NCBI GenBank assembly: GCA_030638575.1
Contig: DAOWEJ010000062.1
Location: 1-41,125, forward strand
Source of the DNA: Deltaproteobacteria bacterium
GTDB taxonomy: Bacteria > Desulfobacterota > Desulfobacteria > Desulfobacterales > JAUWMJ01
Direction of reading: 5' to 3'
Length of the DNA stretch: 41,125 nt
Position numbers and translations under genes: made by a program. Positions within the stretch are counted from its first letter, which is position 1. Every line of letters starts with the position of its first letter. The notes under the pieces were generated by a model. It searched no databases and was not told the origin of the DNA. It saw only the letters and a program-made list of their open reading frames with translations. Positions 33,659 through 41,125 of the stretch are shown here, piece by piece.

Positions 33659-34141
33659 CTAAAATTTTATAAATTGAGCGGATAGAGATTTTTCTTTTAC
33701 TTGAAGCAAAGCAACGGATGCAGGGTTGTTAAACCGCGGGAGTGTGGCGCTTCCCGGGTTTAGAAAGAGAACACCATTGTGATTTTCGAGGGACGGCCGG
33801 TGGGAGTGACCGCTTATAACAGCACTGACTCCTGATTCGTCAGGCTTTATATCGAGTTTATAGATATCATGAATAACGTAAAGCAATAAACTACCGACTT
33901 CGACAAACTTTGTTTCAGGCAATTCATGTGTCCAGTCACCTATGTCCATGTTTCCCCTTACGGCTATAACAGGGGCGATGTCCTGCAGTGATTCAAGTAT
34001 CTCCGGTTTTCCTACATCTCCCGCATGAATAATAAGGTCCGTGCCCTTGAGTGCTTTAATCGCAGCTGGTTGCAACCTGCCGTGGGTATCTGAGATGACT
34101 CCGATTAACTTCTGATTTTTGGTATGTATTTTTATTGACAT
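33659..34141 (-). CDS. YfcE/MJ0936-type metallophosphoesterase
   Basis: 160 residues with all metal ligands of the calcineurin-like fold: GVISDTHG (D-x-H), IIHAGDVG (GD), VRGNMD (GN), VIHD (H) and SGHSHRP (GHxH). Members hydrolyse phosphodiesters in vitro; natural substrates are mostly unknown. AGAGAGG precedes the ATG. It directly follows the cyclic-nucleotide-binding gene (17 bp apart), raising the untested idea of a cyclic-nucleotide link. Confidence 0.9.
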   Translation of the reverse strand: MSIKIHTKNQKLIGVISDTHGRLQPAAIKALKGTDLIIHAGDVGKPEILESLQDIAPVIAVRGNMDIGDWTHELPETKFVEVGSLLLYVIHDIYKLDIKPDESGVSAVISGHSHRPSLENHNGVLFLNPGSATLPRFNNPASVALLQVKEKSLSAQFIKF

Positions 34142-34158
34142 TAAAAAAGAGAGGATAT

Positions 34159-34619
34159 TTACTGGTTCAAGGTGGAGCCTCTTATGAATTTTGATATCTT
34201 TCTAAAAGACTCATTCATAGAATCGAGACGATTAATTAGCAGCTCAATAAGATAATTTTTTATCTTATCTTTTATTTCAGGGCTTACTTTTTTGAAAAAG
34301 GCTTTATCGAGTTTCATAACAAGAACATTTTCATTTGCAATAACATTGCTGTGACGAGGATTTTTTGTAAAGAAAGACATTTCTCCGAACAAGGCGCCCT
34401 GGGATAATTTGGCTATTGGTGTGATGTATCCATTCTTGGTGATTAATACTGTTCCTTTAATCAGGAGATAAAGAGATGTAAATGTATCTCCCTCCTTTAT
34501 AATTACATCATCCTTTTTAAACCCAAGAAGTGAATGCTCCAGTTTGGAAAATATTTTTTTTCATTTTCTGTAAAACGCTTAAACATCGTTATTTCATCAA
34601 TGGAATCAATTATTTGCAT
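34159..34619 (-). pseudogene. Cyclic-nucleotide-binding domain protein, frameshifted at an A8 run
   Basis: From ATG 34619 (AGAGG 8 nt upstream) the frame reads MQIIDSIDEITMFKRFTENE and then goes out of frame after an A8 run (T8 at 34554-34561 on the given strand), stopping soon after. One extra A, or a -1 slip, restores the frame: IFSKLEHSLLGFKKDDVII, KEGDTFTSLYLLIKGTV and the cyclic-nucleotide phosphate-binding stretch LFGEMSFFTKNPRHSNVIA to the stop at 34159. The restored protein is ~152 residues, one CNB domain plus a helix and no HTH. It may be a recent pseudogene, a slippage-regulated gene or a homopolymer sequencing error. Confidence 0.75.
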
Positions 34620-34860
34620 TTTGATATCCTCTCAGGCAAGTCATGAGATAAATTTGATATGTTTAGATGGCTTAACCAAAAGTAAGATATTGACATATTA
34701 AAACTAAACTATTGCTTTAAAAAAGTGTTTATTATCGATATCAAAACAATCATCAGAAAACAAACGAAAAATCGATATATAGACAATTATGGCTAAGTCA
34801 CGGTAACGTCGAAGTCGGTGCTAACTTGTTGATGTTTGGGGGGTTCTGAAAATGGCTAAG

Positions 34861-34888
34861 TTGACATATTTGTAAGTTGTTATATTAT
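34861..34888 (+). promoter_or_regulatory. Sigma-70-type promoter for the universal stress protein gene
   Basis: TTGACA (34861-34866), a 16-nt spacer and TATTAT (34883-34888), with a ~50-nt leader and GGAAGGA before ATG 34946. The 326-bp gap 34620-34945 also holds two copies of ATGGCTAAGT (about 34788 and 34853), of unknown meaning, and otherwise nothing recognised. Confidence 0.65.
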
Positions 34889-34945
34889 TGTATTTAAATA
34901 ATTTTATTCTTATAAACAATAACTCAACACGGAAGGATTGCAAAA

Positions 34946-35338
34946 ATGAAGATTCTGGTAGGGTATGACGGATCAAATGCGGGTAAGGAAGCTTTAGATC
35001 TGGCAAAAAATCACGCCAAAGCTTTTAAAGGAGAAGTAGATGTAGTTACATCTATGGTAAAAGGGGCGGAAAGCGAACGAAAAGATATAGATCAGGCCAA
35101 ACGTGGTCTGGAATATGCCGATTCGCTTTTTAAAGAAGATAATATTCCCTGCAAGATTCATCTGCTTATTCGCGGCATGTCATCAGGAGAAGATCTGGTT
35201 GAATTTGCAAAGGAAAACAAAGTTGATGAAATCATTGTCGGTGTAAAAAGAAGATCAAAAGTAGGAAAGCTTTTAATGGGTTCTACCGCCCAATACGTAA
35301 TTCTAAAAGCTCATTGTCCGGTGGTAACGGTAAAATAA
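34946..35338 (+). CDS. Universal stress protein (UspA family), ATP-binding type
   Basis: 130 residues, a single Usp domain. The N-terminal ILVGYDGSNAGKEALDLA and the C-terminal GVKRRSKVGKLLMGSTAQYV give the G-x2-G-x9-G-S/T ATP-binding signature (slightly altered at the first glycine). HCPVVTVK ends the domain as usual. It stands alone with its own promoter and probable terminator. A general stress or energy-status role is inferred from the family. Confidence 0.9.
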   Translation: MKILVGYDGSNAGKEALDLAKNHAKAFKGEVDVVTSMVKGAESERKDIDQAKRGLEYADSLFKEDNIPCKIHLLIRGMSSGEDLVEFAKENKVDEIIVGVKRRSKVGKLLMGSTAQYVILKAHCPVVTVK

Positions 35339-35349
35339 ATTACCGTTTT
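35327..35349 (+). terminator. Hairpin overlapping the universal stress protein gene end
   Basis: ACGGTAA (35327-35333) pairs with TTACCGT (35340-35346), then TTTT. The stem includes the last codons and stop codon of the gene. Confidence 0.5.
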
Positions 35350-35469
35350 GTCCCGCTTTCATCGGGGTTCCAACGGGCTTTTCTTGTTTCGGGTTACGAG
35401 TTATCAGCCAATGTACTGTGCCGGACAGGTTGCGAGCCGCGAGCTTCATACGAGCCAATCAAATATAAT

Positions 35470-35617
35470 GAACTCGTAAGAAATCCGATTTAGACGGTTT
35501 CGTAAAAAGTTCAAATTCAAGGCGTGCAAATTTTGTAATCATGAGGCGTACTTATCGTACGTTGAATGATTACGAAATGCCGCACAACGAAGAAGTTGGA
35601 CTTTTTACGAAACCGTC
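35470..35617. repeat. Palindromic element, family B copy 3, inverted
   Basis: Tail AACTCGTAAGAAATCCGATT (35471-35490), then GACGGTTTCGTAAAAAGTTC (35493-35512) and GGACTTTTTACGAAACCGTC (to 35617), with the inner GTACTTATCGTACGTTGAAT hairpin. It is the reverse orientation of the copy at 33424. It overlaps the end of the dehydrogenase pseudogene and supplies its last 16 codons and stop. Confidence 0.85.
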
Positions 35618-36517
35618 AAATATAATAGACCTGTTAACAGATGCTATATCCTTGCAGCCGGTTAATATCATCGCTTGGATAAGTTCAGATCGTATCTGAT
35701 TAATATATTTTCTCACGCCTTCTTGAAGACCTCCAACGGCAGCAATTGAAAAAGGACGTCCGATCATCACGGCGTCTGCACCCAATGCCAGCATTTTTAA
35801 GACATCACCACCTGATCTTATTCCTCCATCAGCTAAAATTACAATTTATCCCTGAACAGCTTCTGAGATTTCAGGAAGAACTTCAGCAACACCCGGTGTG
35901 TGATCAAATACCCTGCCACCATGATTTGAAACAACTATTCCGGATGCACCTACCTCTATGGCAAGTCTTGCATCGTCCGGGGTCATAATACCTTTAAGAA
36001 TAAAATTCATGGAGGTTTTTTCAATAATTTCACGTAATTTATCAGGCGGTTTCGGAGTTACAGGGCGGCCCATGAGCTTTAAGGTAATAAGGCCTGATGC
36101 ATCGATATCCATACTAACGATTGAAGCACCAGCGTCTTTTGCTTTGTCAAGTTTAAGGAAAAGCTCTTTGTCTTCCCAGGGCTTAATAAAAGGAATTCCT
36201 TCGCCATTCAAGGACCTAATGGCTGCAAATCCGGCTTCGTGAATAAAAGCCGGTATACCGTCACCGGTACAACCTATAGTTCCCTCATTATGGCAGCCTT
36301 CAAGGACTGCAAAGATATATTCTTCTTCTGATATTTTTCCTCCCATATTAAAAGGGACACCCCCTATAGGTGCTGCAAGTATTGGAATCTCCAATTTTTT
36401 TCCGAATAGCGTTATATGTGTATCCGGCTCTGTAATATGGTGAATCAGCCTCATGTTTAAACGAAAGTCTGATAGCGCTTTAACATTTGCCTTAAAGGAA
36501 GCTCCTGTGTCTATTCC
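35570..36517 (-). pseudogene. FMN-dependent alpha-hydroxy-acid dehydrogenase remnant
   Basis: In one frame from ~36517 the text reads GASFKANVKALSDFRLN, SLFGKKL-like IPILAAPIGGVPFNMGG, TIGCTGDGIP, VSMDIDASG, ILKGIMTPDDARLAIEVGAS and IVVSNHGGRVFDHTPG, typical of lactate/glycolate oxidase-type enzymes. A single TAA (35846-35848) interrupts it where lysine is expected; the same frame goes on with IVILADGGIRSGGDVLKMLA, LGADAVMIGRPF and MILTGCKDIASV. The N-terminal ~30 residues, with a Cys-rich start in related proteins, are degraded (a TGA at 36518-36520), and the C-terminus runs into a palindromic repeat. At least three lesions indicate a pseudogene. Confidence 0.85.
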
Positions 36518-36557
36518 TCAAACGAACAGAGCGGAGATTGAAAAACTCCCCGACCCC

Positions 36558-37568
36558 TCATTTATATACAGATTTTTTCAGCCATTCTTCCAGCCGACGA
36601 AGGCCTTCTTTTGTAGAAACCTGAGGAGAGTACCCAAGGTCTCTTACGGCTGCACTGATATCGAACCAGTGGGAAGTGGAAAGCTCTTCGGCTACAAACC
36701 GTGTCATTGGCGGTTCTACGTTAATATTTAAGATTTTATAAAAAAATTCACAGGCTGCACCGATTAGCCAGGCAGCTATTTTTGGGATTGATTTCTTAAC
36801 AGGGTCACGCCCTGACGCCTTTAGTATGGCATTAATCATGTCCCACAAAAGAACCGGTTCCCCTTGACTGATAAAATAGACATTACCGGAAATATCGGGA
36901 TTTTCATCAAGCTTTTTCGCTGCAAGAATGTGAGCATTTGCGGCATTGTCTATATATATTGTATCTACGAGATTTTTACCGTTTCCGACTATCTTGAGTT
37001 GTTCTGCTTTTGCAATAATCCGTGGAACAAGATGGTTATCTCCCGGACCCCATATCAAATGCGGTCTTAAAGTGATTGTCCTTAGTGTATCGGTCGCAGC
37101 ATTGACAACAAGTTGTTCGGCAATCGCCTTTGTTTTCGGATAATGAGCATGAAAACGTTCGGGATAAGGAGCAGATTCGTCAACACCTTCCATATCCGTA
37201 CCATTAAAGACAACGCTGGGGGAACCCGTATATATGAGTTTTTCAACATTATGCTTATTACAGGCAGAAATAACATTTTCGGTTCCTGTGACATTGGTTT
37301 TATAATAGTCATTGTAATTTCCCCAGATACCTGGTTTTGCCGCAACGTGAAAGATAATTTTAATATCCCGGCTTGCCTGTTCTACAGCTTTTTTGTCACT
37401 AATGTCTCCCTGGATTTGACTAACTCCCATCGATTCAAGTTCCGGATAAAAGCTTCTGGAAAAACTGCGGACATTTTCACCTGTTTCAACAAGCTGTTTG
37501 ACTATAGCTTTGCCTAAAAAACCACCACCGCCTGTAACAAGGATATTTTCTTTTATTCTTGTAGCCAT
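36558..37568 (-). CDS. oleD: OleD: NADPH-dependent 2-alkyl-3-ketoalkanoate reductase
   Basis: 336 residues from ATG 37568, an extended short-chain dehydrogenase (3-beta-HSD-like). The Rossmann motif TGGGGFLG (12-19) and catalytic Y143-x3-K147 (HYPKTKAIAE) are intact; RPHLIWGPGDNHLVPRI is an OleD-like stretch. OleD reduces the beta-keto acid made by OleA to a beta-hydroxy acid. An upstream TTG at 37589 lies in repeat-derived sequence and is less likely. It is the last gene of the oleA-B-C-D run, parted from oleC by a 164-bp repeat-bearing gap. Other NAD-epimerases are similar, but context fixes the call. Confidence 0.9.
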   Translation of the reverse strand: MATRIKENILVTGGGGFLGKAIVKQLVETGENVRSFSRSFYPELESMGVSQIQGDISDKKAVEQASRDIKIIFHVAAKPGIWGNYNDYYKTNVTGTENVISACNKHNVEKLIYTGSPSVVFNGTDMEGVDESAPYPERFHAHYPKTKAIAEQLVVNAATDTLRTITLRPHLIWGPGDNHLVPRIIAKAEQLKIVGNGKNLVDTIYIDNAANAHILAAKKLDENPDISGNVYFISQGEPVLLWDMINAILKASGRDPVKKSIPKIAAWLIGAACEFFYKILNINVEPPMTRFVAEELSTSHWFDISAAVRDLGYSPQVSTKEGLRRLEEWLKKSVYK

Positions 37569-37732
37569 TTCACTTTGATAGTTTCGCAAAAAGTTAAAAA
37601 ACCACTTTTTAAGAAACGTTTTAAGTTTTAGGTAATAAGTTTTAAGTATTTGATAAAACAGACAATAACATTAACCTAAAACCTAAAACTTAACACCTAA
37701 AAGCTGATAAATTCGACTTTTTACGAATTCAT
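37569..37732. repeat. Repeat-derived spacer between oleC and oleD
   Basis: The edges (GATAGTTTCGCAAAAAGTT near 37577 and CGACTTTTTACGAATTCATC ending ~37731) are degraded ends of the TCGTAAAAAGTC family. Inside, TTAAGTTTTAGGTAATAAG and ACCTAAAACCTAAAACTTAA form another inverted repeat. The element directly abuts the oleC stop codon (37733-37735). Confidence 0.6.
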
Positions 37733-39403
37733 CTACTTTAGCTTCTTTTCAGCCCATATCGCCAGCTTTTCACGGAAAATTTTTGAATTGTGCCGTATAT
37801 CCACAGGAAATCTTCTGTGATACAGCACAGTTCCTATATTTCTTGTAATTTCACTTTGTTTTGCCATTTCAAGAAGCTCTGAGGTAAGATCATTTTTATT
37901 TTTACCGTTATCTCCTTGTTCGAGTTCAATACAAATCACAGGCTTTTTATTATCCTGACCGACCCCCACAAGGGCGCTGCGATATACTCTTGGATGGGAA
38001 TTAAAAATCGCTTCGCAGGGAATTGTAAAAAGGGTTTCACGCTTAGTTATAACACGATGGCTTTTCCGGCCACAAAACCAGATCCTGCCTTTTTTATCGC
38101 GCCAGCCAAGATCTCCCATTCTGTGCCATACCTCTTCTCCCTGTTTGATTTTGGCCATTATATCTGCTTCCGGCCTTTCAAAATACTGCCGTGTAACAAG
38201 TCCACCCTTAACCGTAATTTCACCCATTTCACCGTCATTAACAACAAGTTCATCGGACCATTTTTGAATCGTCCTGTCGCTGATTTTAATAATACGAATC
38301 TTGATGTCATTGATCGGGTAACCAATGCAAGTGCCGTACCCCTGTTCGCTCAGGGCTCTTGTTTCAGACAAAATTTCCTTGCTGCGGATGGAGATAATCG
38401 GTACAGCTTCGGTTGCGCCATAGGGAGTGTGAATCTCGGCATCTTCACAAAGCATGGCGGAAAACTGCTTAATATTTGAAGGTGATACAGGGGCTCCGGC
38501 AGAAATTACTCTTTTTAATGAAGGGAGTTTTATACCTTTTTGTTTGCCGTATTTACCGACACGGTTTAGCAGAGCGGGCGAAGCGAACATATTTGTTATT
38601 CCATGGCTGATTATTGCATCAATAATTTTTTCAGGTTCAACAAGGGCAGGTTTTGTAGGGTCCATATCAGGTATTACGGATGTAATTCCAAGGGCAGGCC
38701 AAAAAAGAGCAAAAAGGGGAAATGTGGAAAGATCTATTTCATCAGTGGATATGCCTAAATGAGTTTTAATTTGGCGAAGCTGTGAGTCAAAATTACCGTG
38801 TGTATATATAACGCCTTTGGCAGGGCCTGTGCTCCCTGTGGTAAATAAAATAGCGGCTGTTTCATCCCGCAATGTTTTACTTATAGGATAAGATTTCCGG
38901 GGTTTTTGAAGAAAACTTTTTAATGTATAACCTCCCCAGAACCAGCGGCGGCCGACAGTTATCCAGATCTTAACTGTTTTAAAAAAGCCGGGACAGAGTA
39001 CTCTCACCACATGTGCCGGGGGAATTCCTATAAAGCCTTGGGGACGGCTTTCTCTCAAACAGCCGATCATACGACGTATTCCCATTCCCGGATCTACTAC
39101 CACTGGTACAGCGCCTGTTTTAAAAAGAGCAAATATTATGATAAAAAACTCCAGGCTAGGTTTCACCATTAATATAGTCCGTTTGCCGCGGGAAATTCCA
39201 ACCCTTTCCAGACCGCGTGCCAGGCAGTCAGACTCTTGATCAAGTTGTTGAAAAGTTAGATGAGTGTGTGCTATTCGGCCGTATTTGTCCTGTCCTGCCG
39301 GACATATAACAGCCTTTTTACTCGGAAAAATTTTGGCCATTTTCCTGAGATAGGAGGAAACGTTTATTGTTTTATTGTCTTTTTCTTGGTTTAAAGTATT
39401 CAT
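37733..39403 (-). CDS. oleC: OleC: beta-lactone synthetase (AMP-dependent ligase family)
   Basis: 556 residues of the ANL superfamily. The AMP-binding signature FTTGSTGPAKG is at 187-197, TPYGATEA is the A5-type motif, and MGDLGWRDKKGRIWFCGRKSH leads to the C-terminal lid. OleC converts the beta-hydroxy acid from OleD to a cis-beta-lactone using ATP, rather than forming an acyl-CoA. No fusion to OleB is present (some actinobacteria have OleBC). It follows oleB by 12 bp. A generic acyl-CoA synthetase is excluded mainly by context. Confidence 0.9.
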   Translation of the reverse strand: MNTLNQEKDNKTINVSSYLRKMAKIFPSKKAVICPAGQDKYGRIAHTHLTFQQLDQESDCLARGLERVGISRGKRTILMVKPSLEFFIIIFALFKTGAVPVVVDPGMGIRRMIGCLRESRPQGFIGIPPAHVVRVLCPGFFKTVKIWITVGRRWFWGGYTLKSFLQKPRKSYPISKTLRDETAAILFTTGSTGPAKGVIYTHGNFDSQLRQIKTHLGISTDEIDLSTFPLFALFWPALGITSVIPDMDPTKPALVEPEKIIDAIISHGITNMFASPALLNRVGKYGKQKGIKLPSLKRVISAGAPVSPSNIKQFSAMLCEDAEIHTPYGATEAVPIISIRSKEILSETRALSEQGYGTCIGYPINDIKIRIIKISDRTIQKWSDELVVNDGEMGEITVKGGLVTRQYFERPEADIMAKIKQGEEVWHRMGDLGWRDKKGRIWFCGRKSHRVITKRETLFTIPCEAIFNSHPRVYRSALVGVGQDNKKPVICIELEQGDNGKNKNDLTSELLEMAKQSEITRNIGTVLYHRRFPVDIRHNSKIFREKLAIWAEKKLK

Positions 39404-39415
39404 TTATAAAATAAA

Positions 39416-40327
39416 TCAGACAGGGTTACTTTTAAAAAATTTCTTAATTATAGCAACAACTCTGTCCGGAGCATCTTCAAGAAGGTAGTGGCCCGCATCT
39501 GAAAAAGCATGAACCTCTGCATCCGGAAAACGACGCTGCCATTCGGCAAGATAGTCGTTGTCAAAAACAAAATCGTGCTCCCCCCAGCATATAAGCATGG
39601 GGATGTTTCCGATTCTGTGAAGGTTATCATCCACGTCCCTGACCAGCCTGTAACTTGGGTCCTTTTTCTTTACAGGAATATCCTGAACAAATTTGAGTGT
39701 TGCGATTCTGTTTTTCCAATTGTTATACGGAGCTGTTAGGCCTGACCTGACATCCCTGGAAAGTCCCTTGTGAGATGCCATAAACAAGGCGCCATAAGAA
39801 AAGAGGTTAAAACCAAGGACTGCAAGTTTAGCCGGCAGCTTGAGATTTCGGATTATCCATAATCTTAAAGGGAGACTTTTCCCATTGGGTGGGAAAAATG
39901 CAGCCGTATTCATTATAACAACCCGACCTATGCTTTTAGAATGTCTTAGGGCAAACGCAATACCGATCATTCCGCCCCAGTCATGGAGGACCAGGGTCAT
40001 CTTTTCTTTTAAATTAAGATGCTCCACGAGTGCTTCCAGGTTATCTATGCGACTTTTAAGCAGGTAATCGTAATTTTTTACACCAGGCTTGTCAGAAAGA
40101 CCGCAACCGATATGGTCCGGTACAATAGTGCGAAACTGCGGAGACAATTCTTTCACCAGAGAGCGATAATAAAAAGACCAGGTCGGGTTTCCATGAATCA
40201 TTACAACCGGGCTTCCTGAGCCTTCATCAAGATAATGGTATTTCAGGCCGTTCATATTCAAGTAATGGGACTTAAAGGGGTACAGGTGATGAAACTTTGA
40301 AATATCAATTTTACTATTACTTATCAT
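39416..40327 (-). CDS. oleB: OleB: beta-lactone decarboxylase (alpha/beta hydrolase)
   Basis: 303 residues, alpha/beta-hydrolase of the haloalkane dehalogenase-like group. MIHGNPTWSFYYRSL (oxyanion region, 43-57), nucleophile D116 in LVLHDWGGM and the catalytic histidine in DAGHYLLEDAPD are visible; the aspartate nucleophile, not serine, is the OleB feature. It decarboxylates the beta-lactone to the final cis-olefin. It lies between oleA (30 bp) and oleC (12 bp), suggesting one transcript. Confidence 0.9.
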   Translation of the reverse strand: MISNSKIDISKFHHLYPFKSHYLNMNGLKYHYLDEGSGSPVVMIHGNPTWSFYYRSLVKELSPQFRTIVPDHIGCGLSDKPGVKNYDYLLKSRIDNLEALVEHLNLKEKMTLVLHDWGGMIGIAFALRHSKSIGRVVIMNTAAFFPPNGKSLPLRLWIIRNLKLPAKLAVLGFNLFSYGALFMASHKGLSRDVRSGLTAPYNNWKNRIATLKFVQDIPVKKKDPSYRLVRDVDDNLHRIGNIPMLICWGEHDFVFDNDYLAEWQRRFPDAEVHAFSDAGHYLLEDAPDRVVAIIKKFFKSNPV

Positions 40328-40357
40328 AATTTACATAATGAACCCGCAGACAGGCTT

Positions 40358-41125
40358 TTACCACTGCACTCCGAGCATAAGACAGTTCAAACCGCTGCCG
40401 ATTCCTAAAAATCCGACCAGATCATTTTTAATAAGGAATTCACGTTCTGATGCAATGGCAGCGGTAATCGGAAGAGATACGGTTCCTATGTTTCCAAGAT
40501 ACTTAAACGTGGTGAAATCCTTTTCTTTATCAATTCCGATAGATTCAAGGATAGTATTTTGGTGGGTTGCACCAACCTGATGGCAGATGATTTTATCCGG
40601 CTTGTTATTTGGCCATGAAAGTTCATTTTTGAAAGCTTTAAACGTTTTTATGCCCAGCTTAACGCCGTTTTGCAATACACCCACAGAATCCGTCTCCATA
40701 ATTTGGGGGCTGTTCGAAGGAATCCCTGTGTTCGGTCCCCAGCGGCATAGCTTATAATGCTCTGCAGCACTCCTTATAACACCACCAAGCAGACGGTGTC
40801 CTTTATCAGAAAGGGATCTATCAGTAAGTACTACAGCTACCGCACCTGACCCTCCAGTTAGTGTTGCCACGGTTTTTTTAAAAATTTCCATATCTTTTGC
40901 TGTAAGGAGGCGATCAATAGTGGTGTCCACGATTTGGCGCGCAGACTCACAGGATACAACAATCCCTGCTCTGATATGCCCGAGCTCAATTGCATTGGCT
41001 ATCTGGACCATACCGTTTAAGATACCGAGACATGCGTTTGAAACATCATAAATCTGGGTTTCAGGTCCAAGACCCAGACCATGAGATACTGCACAGGCCG
41101 TTGCAGGTTCCAGGTTGTCCCTGCA
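40358..41125 (-). CDS. oleA: OleA: acyl-CoA head-to-head condensing enzyme, truncated by window edge
   Basis: The C-terminal ~255 residues of a thiolase-fold KAS III-like enzyme; the first ~90 residues lie beyond the window. Catalytic cysteine in DVSNACLGILNGM (codon at 41030-41032), histidine in ICHQVGATHQN, and asparagine in LGNIGTVSLP make the C-H-N triad. GAVAVVLTDRS is the thiolase dimer region. OleA joins two long acyl-CoAs by non-decarboxylative Claisen condensation to a 2-alkyl-3-keto acid. The SNACLG motif and the following oleB-C-D separate it from FabH. Confidence 0.93.
   Translation of the reverse strand, partial: CRDNLEPATACAVSHGLGLGPETQIYDVSNACLGILNGMVQIANAIELGHIRAGIVVSCESARQIVDTTIDRLLTAKDMEIFKKTVATLTGGSGAVAVVLTDRSLSDKGHRLLGGVIRSAAEHYKLCRWGPNTGIPSNSPQIMETDSVGVLQNGVKLGIKTFKAFKNELSWPNNKPDKIICHQVGATHQNTILESIGIDKEKDFTTFKYLGNIGTVSLPITAAIASEREFLIKNDLVGFLGIGSGLNCLMLGVQW

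Noticed and set aside
36453-36731. Plus-strand frame over the start of the dehydrogenase remnant and end of oleD
   Set aside because: No ribosome-binding site or motif; it lies opposite the oleD 3' end and the decayed gene.
1-41125. CRISPR array
   Set aside because: The repeats seen are dispersed inverted repeats of different families, not regularly spaced direct repeats, and no cas gene is present.

Overview
The window looks like a chromosomal segment of a Desulfobacterota (deltaproteobacterial, Desulfobacterales-like) bacterium. This rests on family-level clues read from the proteins: an EF-G of the spirochaete/planctomycete/deltaproteobacterial 'spdEFG1' type, LL-diaminopimelate aminotransferase (DapL), MglA/roadblock and DUF4388-type signalling proteins, a CoA-transferase fused to a GNAT domain, and an oleABCD cluster. 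The taxonomic call is inference. Several genes appear to start with TTG.

Layout. 1-3.6 kb (+): 3' part of a HAD-like phosphatase gene, a XerC/D-type recombinase gene, and hslV-hslU for the HslUV protease, with a large palindromic element between hslV and hslU. 3.7-9.6 kb (+): arginine genes argB-argD-argF-argG-argH. 9.6-13.6 kb (+): a small lipoprotein gene, then the lysine/diaminopimelate genes lysA-dapF-dapL. 13.6-15.8 kb (+): folK, a small membrane zinc-finger protein gene, a TalC-type transaldolase gene and pgsA. 15.85-16.01 kb: tRNA-Gly(GCC) and tRNA-Cys(GCA), ended by a strong hairpin. 16.2-20.8 kb (-): a P-loop ATPase gene, fusA, an elbB-like gene and an Smr-domain gene. 21.0-22.9 kb (+): the CoA-transferase/GNAT fusion.

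23.0-32.7 kb (+) is the most unusual part. It is a signalling island encoding a roadblock/LC7 protein, an MglA-like small GTPase, a charged protein of unknown function, a small winged-helix-like protein, a zinc-ribbon/Cache/HAMP membrane sensor with no output domain, a DUF4388-like protein, a double-PAS protein that ends after its histidine phosphoacceptor domain, a response regulator with DUF4388, and a PilB/GspE-type ATPase with a TPR-like N-terminus. No pilin, platform, secretin or chemotaxis gene accompanies it. By analogy with MglA/MglB control of type IV pili, I infer a GTPase- and phosphorelay-controlled switch acting on a motor ATPase.

32.7-36.5 kb holds rsmG, a YfcE-like phosphoesterase gene, a cyclic-nucleotide-binding gene frameshifted at an A8 run, a universal stress protein gene, and a decayed FMN alpha-hydroxy-acid dehydrogenase gene with one internal stop codon. 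36.6-41.1 kb (-) is oleA(partial)-oleB-oleC-oleD for head-to-head long-chain olefin synthesis.

Short palindromic elements of several families lie between the genes. The main one has termini like GACGGTCTCGTAAAAAGTC. Many copies abut or overlap stop codons, and copies supply the last codons of argD and of the pseudogene, the first codons of folK and the tail of the PAS protein.
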